Shown here in pieces: positions 12,555 through 20,820 of a stretch of 42,479 nt of DNA. Position 1 is the stretch's first letter. Each line of letters opens with the position of its first letter. A program made the position numbers and the translations under genes. The DNA is from a virus. Below the pieces are notes generated by a model, which did not search any database, had not been told where the DNA came from, and worked only from the letters and a program-made list of their open reading frames with translations. Location: positions 1 through 42,479 of the IMG/VR virus record IMGVR_UViG_3300021168_000052, one strand, 5' to 3'.

Positions 12555-14078
12555 TCATTTCTGACTACCAAGCAAAGCCTGAGCTAACGCTGATCCGTAA
12601 AGCGTTGGCATTTTAGTCGATGGGAAAATGCCAGACTGTCCTGGTCCAAGAGCATATGCTTTAGAAAGCCTAGAACCAATTGGTACCGCAGCGCCTAATG
12701 CTGCACCAAATGCCCCCCCCTCTGCTCCATGACCAGCGCCCATTAATGACCCAATTAGTGGCGCCATACTTTCAAGCTTAGAAATACCTGCACTTCCGAT
12801 CTTTTCAGGATCCTGCATCGCCTTAGGAAACTTTCGCGCATAATCAGCCGCTAGTTTCAGACCGCCAGTCAATTGTCCATCATCGTTATTGGCCAGTGTT
12901 TTCGCTGATACATTGTTGGTGGCTGGATTGAAAGCTGCTTCCACATCATGGCTCTTAGCTATCATCTGGCGTGAATTGCGAAAATTGGCTACTACATCAG
13001 GCGAGATATTCGGATTGGTTGATACTGATCGCTCGATTTGATCTTCGAGATTCTTCGCCAGCGTCTTATAGTCTGCTCCCACGGAGTTATCGCCTGATTT
13101 GAAGGCTGCAGTGGCTTTGTCTCGCAGTGCAATGATCTTATCCACTGCTGGACTCGAGGGAAATTTTGACTGCGCCAGAGAATTTATATCATCCAATATC
13201 GGTGATTTTGGCGTACCAGGGAAAGCCTTTTGAACAGCCGTGTACTTGTCTTCCATATCCATCAGCGGTTGCCAATATTGCTCATCAGTGGTAATTGGTC
13301 CAACTTTGCGCACAGCTTGATAGCCCGCAACAGCATTCTGCCGCACTTGGCGAATCGAAGCGGTTGTTAGTGGCAAAGAAGGATCAAGGCCTAATTCAGT
13401 AGCAGCAAGCTTATTGACCGCCGGAGCATTCTTGACCGATGCACCTTGTTGAGTTGCTTCTTTGCCAGCATAAGTCTCAATCGCAGTATTCTTGAAGTTC
13501 GGATTCGTGGTGGCCGGCGGCGTTTTGAATCCTACCGCCGAACCACGCTGTAATAGATCGGCTGTCATCTGTGCCTGACTTTGCGCAGGAGATACGAAAT
13601 TAGCTGGGACTTTTGCATTTGCGCCTAATGCATTGGTATAGGAACTCGGCGTAAATGTACTGGGTAATGGATTCAATAATGATTGAGAAGCCCCAGGACC
13701 TGATGCGCCTGCAGTAGCCACCAATGGACCTATCGCTTGAATAAGCCGATCACCAGCGCTATTAGGAGCTAGCGCTCCACCATAAACCTGATTCTTGGCT
13801 TGTTCCCATGCTTTACTTGGCAGTTGCATATTCAGCGGATGACCCGCTGCAGCAGTGACTTTATCGGCTGCCGCGGTAATTGGATCTGCCACTAAATTCG
13901 CCATTCCCATGGCAGCATTCGCCGGCACCTGCGCAACTTGTCCACCTAGATGGAAAAGGTTGTGCAATTGAAGTTTTATATCATCTGGCGTGATCTTCAG
14001 AGACTGAGGGAAGCCAGGTCCTGGTGGCGGCCTATCTGGTACAAAGTCCGGTGCCGCATCGGGTACAAAGTCCGGCAT
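12555..14078 (-). CDS. Putative internal (ejection) virion protein, 507 aa
   Basis: Start at ATG 14078 in a TAATG overlap with the upstream stop; the TTG at 14087 is an alternative. The N-terminus has a repeat (PDFVPDAAPDFVPD). The middle is helical (NQVYGGALAP... LRDKATAAFKSGDNSVGADYKTLAKNLEDQIERS). Near the C-terminus is a Gly/Ala-rich hydrophobic stretch (MAPLIGSLMGAGHGAEGGAFGAALGAAVPI) that could enter a membrane. Its place after the tail hub, beside other large low-complexity proteins, fits the ejection proteins of podoviruses. Not confirmed by a named family. Confidence 0.6.
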   Translation of the reverse strand: MPDFVPDAAPDFVPDRPPPGPGFPQSLKITPDDIKLQLHNLFHLGGQVAQVPANAAMGMANLVADPITAAADKVTAAAGHPLNMQLPSKAWEQAKNQVYGGALAPNSAGDRLIQAIGPLVATAGASGPGASQSLLNPLPSTFTPSSYTNALGANAKVPANFVSPAQSQAQMTADLLQRGSAVGFKTPPATTNPNFKNTAIETYAGKEATQQGASVKNAPAVNKLAATELGLDPSLPLTTASIRQVRQNAVAGYQAVRKVGPITTDEQYWQPLMDMEDKYTAVQKAFPGTPKSPILDDINSLAQSKFPSSPAVDKIIALRDKATAAFKSGDNSVGADYKTLAKNLEDQIERSVSTNPNISPDVVANFRNSRQMIAKSHDVEAAFNPATNNVSAKTLANNDDGQLTGGLKLAADYARKFPKAMQDPEKIGSAGISKLESMAPLIGSLMGAGHGAEGGAFGAALGAAVPIGSRLSKAYALGPGQSGIFPSTKMPTLYGSALAQALLGSQK

Positions 14079-15649
14079 TATTTCCAAGTTCCGGTTTGGC
14101 TACCAATTTTTATCTTATCTCCTACTTTAACTTCCCCTCGTACGGCTGCAGCTTGCAATTCGGCTTTAGAATTATAGGATTTCACAGCATTCGGATTTGA
14201 CGAATTGGACTTTCCTGCCTCTATATCCTGATTCTGTTTATCCAGCCAATGAGCCGTATGACCGGTTTCCCATTCATCCGGTGAAACACCCTGTTTCCAG
14301 GTGGCAAAATCCTTCTGTTTGGCTATTTCTTGCTTGGCCTTATTGTCCATGTAATCGACTACACGATTGAATGCTGCCGGATCAGCCATGTTCAAATTTG
14401 GGTTATTGCGCATAAAGGTGCTTAGATCGAAATTCGTGCCTCGGCTCGTCATGCTATGAATGCTATTAACGGCCAATGTGCTGGTTTGCTTAGCGGCCGC
14501 TTGTAGTGCCCCCACATCAACGCCCAAGTACCCAGCAGCAGTCTGTGGATTTACTCCGGAGGCAATCATCATGGCACCAAAACGCATCTTGCTTTCATTC
14601 ATTGCGCTAGGTGTTGCCTGAGAAGCTAAATTTTTCATTTCTGCTAAACTTCGTCTTACTTCAGTCGCACCATTAGCGTTTTTTGACAACTCCCCGGCAT
14701 AAACCTGTCCCTGTTCCGCACCGCTTTTCTGTCCTTGGATCGTTGCGGGACTTGCCGGAGATCCACCGCCAGCAGTCGCACTCGGGAAATATTTCGATAT
14801 TGCACTCGGCGCAACAGGCGCTTGCTGTGGTTGATTGAGGGCTGGCGGCATTGGGAAGCCATATAACGTCTTGCCAGTAGCATCAACACCAATCGGCTTA
14901 GGCGTCTGACTTTCAGTACCAGCTGCCTTTGCTGCCGCTGTTCCGGTCTGCGCAGCCGTAGCTCCTGGAATCTCACTGACTTGAGTCGGCATTCCATTAG
15001 CGCCGAATGATGGCATCGTACCTTCTGGTACCTTTGGATTGTATGCGAGAGGAAGATGCGTTTTAGGATCTAGCGCTAGATTTTCTGATCTGATCTCGAC
15101 AGGGGGTATATTGGTGGCTTTTTCAACCGCAGCATTCGCTGCAGTTGCACGCTGCTGTGGCCCATAACCAGCCGCATTGAAATCTCCCTGCAAACTGGGC
15201 GGGGGATTGAACTTCATGATCTGATCAAGATAAGTCTTGCCTAATTCCTGCATGCCCTTATCACCCGATGCCATCATCATCTGTGCCCGCTGCTGCGTCA
15301 TTCCAGGCGGTAACCCTGGCGGCATTTGTGCTGATGGCTGAGAACTATCCTGGGGCTGTTGTGGGGTAGATAGATCTTGAAAATATTTCTGCTGCGCAGC
15401 TTGCGAGCCTTTCATGGCTTTGCCAGCTAATAGCCCTGATGCAAGTGTGGATAATCCTTGCAATGGACTGCGCCGCGGCACCAGACGCATTTGGTTCCAG
15501 TCGGATGGTGTTTGATTACTCTGCTGGGTATTTTGCATCAGCATTTGCGCCAGCATTTGCTGCCGTTGGGCATTAAAATAATCCGATGAGGTATTCGGAT
15601 CAGAGTTGCCCAATAGAGCCGCAAGATATGGCGAAGGAAGATCAGGCAT
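14078..15649 (-). CDS. Putative internal virion protein, Gln/Met/Pro-rich, 523 aa
   Basis: The N-terminal third is Gln/Met-rich (AQRQQMLAQMLMQNTQQSNQ). The centre is Pro/Ala-rich, and the C-terminal third is helical and charged (TSRGTNFDLSTFMRNNPNLNMADPAAFNRVVDYMDNKAKQEIAKQKDFATWKQ). There is no enzymatic motif. Position and composition suggest an internal or ejection protein. The upstream stop and this start overlap by one base. Confidence 0.6.
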   Translation of the reverse strand: MPDLPSPYLAALLGNSDPNTSSDYFNAQRQQMLAQMLMQNTQQSNQTPSDWNQMRLVPRRSPLQGLSTLASGLLAGKAMKGSQAAQQKYFQDLSTPQQPQDSSQPSAQMPPGLPPGMTQQRAQMMMASGDKGMQELGKTYLDQIMKFNPPPSLQGDFNAAGYGPQQRATAANAAVEKATNIPPVEIRSENLALDPKTHLPLAYNPKVPEGTMPSFGANGMPTQVSEIPGATAAQTGTAAAKAAGTESQTPKPIGVDATGKTLYGFPMPPALNQPQQAPVAPSAISKYFPSATAGGGSPASPATIQGQKSGAEQGQVYAGELSKNANGATEVRRSLAEMKNLASQATPSAMNESKMRFGAMMIASGVNPQTAAGYLGVDVGALQAAAKQTSTLAVNSIHSMTSRGTNFDLSTFMRNNPNLNMADPAAFNRVVDYMDNKAKQEIAKQKDFATWKQGVSPDEWETGHTAHWLDKQNQDIEAGKSNSSNPNAVKSYNSKAELQAAAVRGEVKVGDKIKIGSQTGTWK

Positions 15650-15906
15650 TACTGCTGCGGCGGTTGAATCGCGTTGGCCATTCCTGGCATCTGATTCTGC
15701 ATCATCTGATTGGTCCCCGGCAGCATGGTATTAGCCTGCTGGCCTTGCATCAGTTTCTGCATCATCAGGGCTTTCATAAGATCAGTACCGCCTTGCATGG
15801 CGGTCCCTCCGGCATTAGGTTTTGGCTGTATGCCGCCGACCGGTTGGCCTTGACCGCCTCCCTGCTGCATCAGCATGGCCGCTAACATCTGTGGGTCCAT
15901 CGCCAT
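15649..15906 (-). CDS. Small Met/Gln/Gly-rich virion-associated protein, 85 aa
   Basis: MAMDPQMLAAMLMQQGGGQGQ... is low-complexity (Met, Gln and Gly dominate), with a helical middle (DLMKALMMQKLMQ). GGAGGG nine bases upstream supports the ATG. It lies between two putative internal proteins and shares their composition. No known function. Confidence 0.6.
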   Translation of the reverse strand: MAMDPQMLAAMLMQQGGGQGQPVGGIQPKPNAGGTAMQGGTDLMKALMMQKLMQGQQANTMLPGTNQMMQNQMPGMANAIQPPQQ

Positions 15907-15911
15907 AAATT

Positions 15912-16688
15912 TTACCCTCCGGCTAGCGCCAGATACATAAGATACGAAGAAGCGAGGCCAGCCGCATCGCCGCCTAACTGATTATTACTCGCATTCTGCG
16001 CATTCGAGGCATTCAACTGCCCCTGGTACTGATTATTGAAGGCACTCATGATATCGGGTGATGCGGCACTTCCCCCGCCACCCCCGCCAGAAAGCGCGTT
16101 AAACAAGCTAATGGGTTCCTGTTGTGCGAGCTGCTGGGCATTTAGGCCCTGCATCGCCATATTCTGCATCTGGCCCTGCTGTGCGGTGGCTCCCGTGATC
16201 GCGGAATTAGCCGCCTGATTCTCACCGAACGTTTGATTGCGGGCTAAATTGCCCTGTGCGTTGTTCCAGGCTTCTGATCCAGGAGTTGCCCCCTCGGCGG
16301 CAAGTTGTGCATTCTGGGATGTCTGCTGCTGAGCGTACTGCGGAGCTAAGTAGCCCATCTGTTCATTGAACAAGGAATTGCGTACCTGATCATTGCCCAT
16401 ACCCACGCTGGGGCTTCCAGCGCCCCCGCCAAAGATTTGGGAGGTATCGAGAGGCTGAGAGATCGACTGTTCCGCCTGTGGGTTTAGCTGCGTCGAGAAA
16501 TCATAGAGCGGTGCACCGGTCTTAGGATCCGTTCCGGTGATCTTCCAACCGCTCGAGCCCAATGCATTGGAATTACCCGTGCGGCTCAACGCTGCATTGT
16601 AAGCCGCAGTGCCTTGATTTAAGCCTTGCTGGGCGTTCGCCTGGATATAAGGATTCGTCGGCTGCGGAGAATTGCCACCCTTGCTCAT
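15912..16688 (-). CDS. Putative internal/tail-associated protein, 258 aa
   Basis: The start MSKGGNSPQPTNPYIQANAQQGLNQGTAAYN and the helical Gln/Asn/Ala-rich body (YAQQQTSQNAQLAAEGATPGSEAWNNAQGNLARNQTFGENQAAN) resemble, from memory, podovirus DNA-transfer or internal proteins encoded next to the tail hub. The C-terminus is a short hydrophobic segment (LASSYLMYLALAGG). Confidence 0.6.
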   Translation of the reverse strand: MSKGGNSPQPTNPYIQANAQQGLNQGTAAYNAALSRTGNSNALGSSGWKITGTDPKTGAPLYDFSTQLNPQAEQSISQPLDTSQIFGGGAGSPSVGMGNDQVRNSLFNEQMGYLAPQYAQQQTSQNAQLAAEGATPGSEAWNNAQGNLARNQTFGENQAANSAITGATAQQGQMQNMAMQGLNAQQLAQQEPISLFNALSGGGGGGSAASPDIMSAFNNQYQGQLNASNAQNASNNQLGGDAAGLASSYLMYLALAGG

Positions 16689-17183
16689 TTAAAGCCACCT
16701 GCATTCATGCTTTAGCATACCCATGATAATGATGTCCTCGCCATTGAATGCGGCTTGCCTTAAACGCCCGCATTCGGTGAATCCTAAGTGACTACAGAGT
16801 TTGAGCGATTTGGTATTGTCTTCATCGATGGTGCAGCCGATATGGCGCACTCTCCAAGCAATGAACGGATTATAGAAAATCGCATGCAGGAACTTCTCAT
16901 TCATGCGCCCCTCGATCGCAATAGACGCAAAGACGTTCCCACCGCTATAGTTGGTATAGATGACCCCGGCCCGGAGAGCCCCACTTACTTCCAAGCCAAT
17001 CCCTCGAGGTTCACTCCCCCAGCCGTAGAAATGCGGCATCAGACTCGCGCACCAGTCGGCAATCCGCTGATGTTCATCGAAAACAAGCCTAGAGGGGGCC
17101 TCCAGGCTCGAACATATAGTCGGTTGAGAACCAGTTGGCGGCCACTCCGTTGGTTTGCAGTGTGATTCGACCGGATGCGACAT
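16689..17183 (-). CDS. GNAT-type acetyltransferase, ~164 aa
   Basis: The C-terminal two thirds (AGVIYTNYSGGNVFASIAIEGRMNEKFLHAIFYNPFIAWRVRHIGCTIDEDNTKSLKLCSHLGFTECGRLRQA) match the GNAT fold: a beta strand, then an N..SLKL..HLGF signature typical of acetyl-CoA-dependent acetyltransferases in phage virion clusters. The ATG at 17183 overlaps the tail-hub gene by 94 bases and has AGGA upstream. A later start after the hub stop is possible, but no good codon is visible. The substrate is unknown; modification of a virion or host protein is possible. Confidence 0.7.
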   Translation of the reverse strand: MSHPVESHCKPTEWPPTGSQPTICSSLEAPSRLVFDEHQRIADWCASLMPHFYGWGSEPRGIGLEVSGALRAGVIYTNYSGGNVFASIAIEGRMNEKFLHAIFYNPFIAWRVRHIGCTIDEDNTKSLKLCSHLGFTECGRLRQAAFNGEDIIIMGMLKHECRWL

Positions 17184-18591
17184 AGCCTAGTCCTGCGATA
17201 CCCTGCCAATTGGAGATGAAGATATTGCCCGTAGCCCAGGGAGATGTGTTCCAGGGGCTTGAATTCCACGGACTCCCTGCAGCTGAATTGACCGTTGTCG
17301 GCGAGCCTTGTATATCTCGCCAGTCCACATTAAGCGTCACCGTGGGCACAAGGTTGGAATTGCTTTGAAAGATCGGCCGCGCCATCACAAAGCGTTTTTC
17401 CACCCCAGGCTTCTCAAAATACGAAAATGCCGGCTTGCAATCCTCAAGAATTGCCATGCCCGCATCCGATTGGCCCTGATCGGCTAAAAATACTTGGGTA
17501 TTCTCGCCGTAATAGAGGGAATCCTGTTGTAGTTCCCAGCAATTGGCATTCCAGTTCCTAAAGCGGCACCAAGCGCGAGAGATGGGGTTTTGCACCCATT
17601 GATGTGCAGTGGTATTGGTGACTTCCGGCACGTTGACAATAATCTTGTTGCCTAGCGGGTAGTCAATGACCTGCCATCCGAAGTTCGCATTGTAGTTCTG
17701 CACATCGGCATTAATCGCGTTCAAAATCTTGAAGGTCAGCTGCTTGTCCGCATCGACCCGGTCGGTTAAGACTGCGGCATTCAATGAGGTGAGTCCATCG
17801 GCAGTAATGACCGCGATATCGGAAGCAAGTTTCGTATAGCAGCGCCGGCCGATAGGACGGCCTATCCTAAAGATTCCCACCAATGACCAGGTGGAGACTT
17901 GGGAGGGGTCATAGCCCTGATACAGAGCTACCTCGCCCTCGGTCGTGATGAAGGCGGCATAATCACTGATACCGGCCACGTTCTGAATGGTCCAGGACGC
18001 CATCTGCATCAAATAGCCGCCCATCTTAAACAAGGTTCCTAGTGGCAGCAGCGTGAGTGCCCCTTGAAAGCCGGTAATGGGCGCATACCAGACATTCATG
18101 GTATTGTTTTCGATATACCAGCAGCGCTGCTGATGCACAGTGATCGTGATCAGATTCGCAGGCGATCCAGGCCCTGTCATCACACAGGCGTGCCAGCTAG
18201 TTCCATCGAAGTATTGCGGCGTATCGAGCCCGTTGACCCAGATCAGAAAATTTCCACCCCCCGCATTGAACATTGCATGCTGCAACTTATCGGTGGAAAG
18301 GCCGGTGACTACTGCAGCCCCTACCGCCCCTTGCGCGGTAATATCGTAAATCGCGGTCCCAGAGGCTGCCATCAACTTGCGCGTCGGCAAGCCGTTATAG
18401 GCCATCACCGTATTGACATGGGTCGGAAGCCCCGAGGCCCAGAGCTGCTTGCCATTGCGCAAAGACACATAGGATGGCTGGGGGAACCAGTTATCCATGA
18501 TGATCGCATCGGTAGGCGGCATGGCGGCCAAACTATCGCGAGCATTGACGCCACCGACACACGCCGGAACACTCACGGTTATGGATTTCAC
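17089..18591 (-). CDS. Tail hub / packaged-DNA stabilisation-like protein (P22 gp10-like), 500 aa
   Basis: The N-terminus (VNARDSLAAMPPTDAIIMDNWFPQPSYVSLRNGKQLWASGL) and the repeated short beta motifs (GTSWHACV, GGYLMQMASW, AAFITTEGEVALYQG) fit the beta-propeller-like podovirus tail proteins that close the portal after DNA packaging. The C-terminal region holds WNSSPWNTSPWATG. Its place downstream of the adaptor supports this. The assignment rests on layout and N-terminal pattern, not on a search. Confidence 0.7.
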   Translation of the reverse strand: MKSITVSVPACVGGVNARDSLAAMPPTDAIIMDNWFPQPSYVSLRNGKQLWASGLPTHVNTVMAYNGLPTRKLMAASGTAIYDITAQGAVGAAVVTGLSTDKLQHAMFNAGGGNFLIWVNGLDTPQYFDGTSWHACVMTGPGSPANLITITVHQQRCWYIENNTMNVWYAPITGFQGALTLLPLGTLFKMGGYLMQMASWTIQNVAGISDYAAFITTEGEVALYQGYDPSQVSTWSLVGIFRIGRPIGRRCYTKLASDIAVITADGLTSLNAAVLTDRVDADKQLTFKILNAINADVQNYNANFGWQVIDYPLGNKIIVNVPEVTNTTAHQWVQNPISRAWCRFRNWNANCWELQQDSLYYGENTQVFLADQGQSDAGMAILEDCKPAFSYFEKPGVEKRFVMARPIFQSNSNLVPTVTLNVDWRDIQGSPTTVNSAAGSPWNSSPWNTSPWATGNIFISNWQGIAGLGYVASGRITLQTNGVAANWFSTDYMFEPGGPL

Positions 18592-19169
18592 TTCGTTTTC
18601 TCCAAGATAGCGCGGGCTATATCTATCATTACGGCGTCAGAATCTTCGCCTTTGAAACGATTTACAATCCACAATACGAAGCGACTATTTCCCTGCGTAT
18701 AACCTTTAGTTGGGTCAATTCGATCAAGTGATATTGAATATGGATTCGTTTTCCCATTGGAAACGAACTCCAATCCGGTGAATTCGCAACGTCCTGTAAA
18801 TCGCGATTTGGCCCAGTCGTGAGTAAGAGAACATTCAATAGAAGCCTCTTTTGCGCGACGCCGTGCTTTTTCTATTGCTCTTACCCATGGTCGTTCAGCT
18901 CTATAAAGCCGATCATATTGAGCGAGTTTCAATTTATTATTATCGCGCCACTGCTTATGCCGTTTTTTATAAGCGGCAAGAGATTCAGGACTACGTTTGT
19001 ACAGTTCTCGTATCTTAGAATTACGCCTCGTTCTAATCTCTGGATCAATTTGCAGATTAAGCCGCTGGCGCAATTTATCTCGTTCTCGATATTCCCTGAC
19101 CTTCTCAGGATTGGCCGCTAGCCATTTTCTATGATGTTCTCGCTGTCGTTCTGATGTAATGTATTCCAT
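18588..19169 (-). CDS. HNH-type homing endonuclease, 193 aa
   Basis: The N-terminal half is a long basic helical region (REHHRKWLAANPEKVREYRERDKLRQRLN... AAYKKRHKQWRDNNKLKLAQYD) that probably wraps DNA. The C-terminal nuclease part reads CEFTGLEF, then SISLDRIDPTKGYTQGNSRFVLWIVNRFKG. That SLDRID..KGYT..N signature is a known HNH-like endonuclease pattern. Low-GC DNA compared with its neighbours, its own promoter and insertion between two virion genes mark it as a mobile gene. Its stop overlaps the tail-hub start by four bases. Confidence 0.75.
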   Translation of the reverse strand: MEYITSERQREHHRKWLAANPEKVREYRERDKLRQRLNLQIDPEIRTRRNSKIRELYKRSPESLAAYKKRHKQWRDNNKLKLAQYDRLYRAERPWVRAIEKARRRAKEASIECSLTHDWAKSRFTGRCEFTGLEFVSNGKTNPYSISLDRIDPTKGYTQGNSRFVLWIVNRFKGEDSDAVMIDIARAILEKTK

Positions 19170-19176
19170 TGACTTT

Positions 19177-19204
19177 ATTATACCGTATTGGTATAAAACT
19201 TCAA
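19177..19204 (-). promoter_or_regulatory. Promoter for the 18588-19169 endonuclease gene
   Basis: On the minus strand, TTGAAG (19204-19199), a 16-base gap and a perfect TATAAT (19182-19177). The expected start falls at or next to the ATG at 19169, giving a leaderless or nearly leaderless mRNA. The -10 overlaps a perfect 7-bp inverted repeat (TTATACC / GGTATAA, 19178-19196), a possible operator. Confidence 0.55.
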
Positions 19205-19213
19205 TAAAATCAA

Positions 19214-20161
19214 TTAGCTACCAAACCCTGTATCGGGCACATTCTGGCTATTCAGCAGCCGTATACCGCTCGCTCGAGCATTTAAGGGCAGATTACGAGC
19301 TGAAGCCGCACGCCCTGCAATGCGGTCGAACTTGACCATGTAGTCTTTTTCTTCCTTCTCCCAGTCCAAGCCCTTGGCCTTCAAGAACCGCCATTTGAGA
19401 CTCATCACCATCAAATCTTCGGATATCAGCGATACATCGGTATCGTTCTGCCAGGTATTGCTCACGCCAACTGTGGGAGCGCCGCTTAAGGCCGTCCACC
19501 AGCTGCTGACATACTCATAAGCAATGGTATCGGTAAACAGACTGGTGGATGAGCCCACCGGATTGATATAGAACATTCCTTGCATGATGCGAAAGCGCAT
19601 GCGAGGGCCTACCGGACTGATGCCTGACTTGATGACTTGCCATTCCTGCGCATCCAAAGGGCCCAACAACTGCCATCTGAAATTGCGGTCCCACTCGGTC
19701 TGTACGATCAAATGGCCTAAATCGGATGGCAGCGCGTAACTCTCAGTCGCGAATGTCACCGATTGCCCAGACAGTGCAATGGTGGCCGTGGGGGCTTGGG
19801 AGATGCTGACTGATGTTCCAACCACCCCAGGCGGCACTACCAGCGTGTCATTCACTAACCCGGTCGAATAGACATTCTGCCCTATCGTGATCCCGACCGT
19901 GCTCGATAGATTGGTGAGTGTGCTAGATCCTGGGGTCACCGTGCAGGTATAGGGGCCCACACCTGAGGTCTGAAACGTATATTGCTTGCGCAGTTGCTGC
20001 CAGTAGCCGGCAGAGCGTGGATCCCCGGCCATCTCTTTGCCAGCACGATTGGCGAGCGCTAGGGTTTGAACCGCCTGTGCATCAGGATTTCCAATGATCG
20101 TCGGCAGCGCGGGTAACCCGATTTCGGTCAACGCCGCCGTACAGATCGAAAGCAAGCTCAT
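19214..20161 (-). CDS. Head-tail adaptor protein, 315 aa
   Basis: The N-terminus (LLSICTAALTEIGLPALPTIIGNPDAQAVQTLALANRAGKEMAG... YWQQLRKQYTF) and the C-terminal helical part (TDTIAYEYVSSWW... DVSLISEDLMVMSLKWRFLKAKGLDWEKEEKDYMVKFDRI) match podovirus adaptor (gp4/gp11-type) proteins that bind under the portal. A beta-rich Ser/Thr/Val insert (about 68-140) interrupts the domain and may project from the tail. The start overlaps the upstream stop by four bases. Confidence 0.75.
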   Translation of the reverse strand: MSLLSICTAALTEIGLPALPTIIGNPDAQAVQTLALANRAGKEMAGDPRSAGYWQQLRKQYTFQTSGVGPYTCTVTPGSSTLTNLSSTVGITIGQNVYSTGLVNDTLVVPPGVVGTSVSISQAPTATIALSGQSVTFATESYALPSDLGHLIVQTEWDRNFRWQLLGPLDAQEWQVIKSGISPVGPRMRFRIMQGMFYINPVGSSTSLFTDTIAYEYVSSWWTALSGAPTVGVSNTWQNDTDVSLISEDLMVMSLKWRFLKAKGLDWEKEEKDYMVKFDRIAGRAASARNLPLNARASGIRLLNSQNVPDTGFGS

Positions 20162-20820
20162 GCCGCATCTTTCTTCTTATGCATGGAGTTGATCTGCGCC
20201 TGCATGCCCTCGATCTGCTTTTCGAGGGCTTTGACCCGCTCCTCAGCCTTACTCGCCTTTTCCTGCTCCTTGGTGGCTAGGCTCATCAGTTCCGATTCAT
20301 CCAAAGCAGCTTTTGCCATGTCCCGAAACTTTCTGCCCCCCATGATATTGGAGGCGGCCTGATCGGAAAGCCCAGCGAGGGCTTCCACGGTGGGAATGTT
20401 CAGCCCTTTGAGGCTTTCAGCAAAAGAGCGTGTAATAGCGCCCCACTCAGAGATATCCCAGCCCTTATCGATTTTCTCGCCCTTTTTAACAAAAAGTGCC
20501 CAAGCTTCCGGATACTTGGTAGGATCTGATTCCCCTTCCGCATCATCGATTTCCCAGCCATCTTGCTCGTACTCCTCCTCGGAAATCTTTTTATACTTAG
20601 GGGTTACCCCGCGGGCGAGCATGTCCCAAACCGTTTTGGTATTGCCGGGAGAGACGATATTTACATAGACGCGATCCTCATAGTATGGGTACCCCTGCTC
20701 CTTTGAGATGGCTTCCATGAGGACTGGCTTTGCGTAGAAGCGCACCAGCAAGCCTTTCTCCGTGCCATAGATGACCTTGCCGCCGACGCCCAACGTCTGG
20801 GGTGATGCAAATTCGCTCAT
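20158..20820 (-). CDS. Hypothetical head-associated protein, 220 aa
   Basis: Start at the ATG overlapping the upstream stop (ATGA), with GAAGG upstream, rather than the in-frame codon at 20835. The N-terminal domain is soluble and beta-rich (FASPQTLGVGGKVIYGTEKGLLVRFYAKPVLMEAI). The middle has a short helix-hairpin-helix-like stretch (NIPTVEALAGLSDQAASNIMGGRKFRDMA). The C-terminus is a coiled coil (ATKEQEKASKAEERVKALEKQIEGMQAQINSMHKKK). Its place between coat-type and adaptor genes suggests a head role. Confidence 0.6.
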   Translation of the reverse strand: MSEFASPQTLGVGGKVIYGTEKGLLVRFYAKPVLMEAISKEQGYPYYEDRVYVNIVSPGNTKTVWDMLARGVTPKYKKISEEEYEQDGWEIDDAEGESDPTKYPEAWALFVKKGEKIDKGWDISEWGAITRSFAESLKGLNIPTVEALAGLSDQAASNIMGGRKFRDMAKAALDESELMSLATKEQEKASKAEERVKALEKQIEGMQAQINSMHKKKDAA

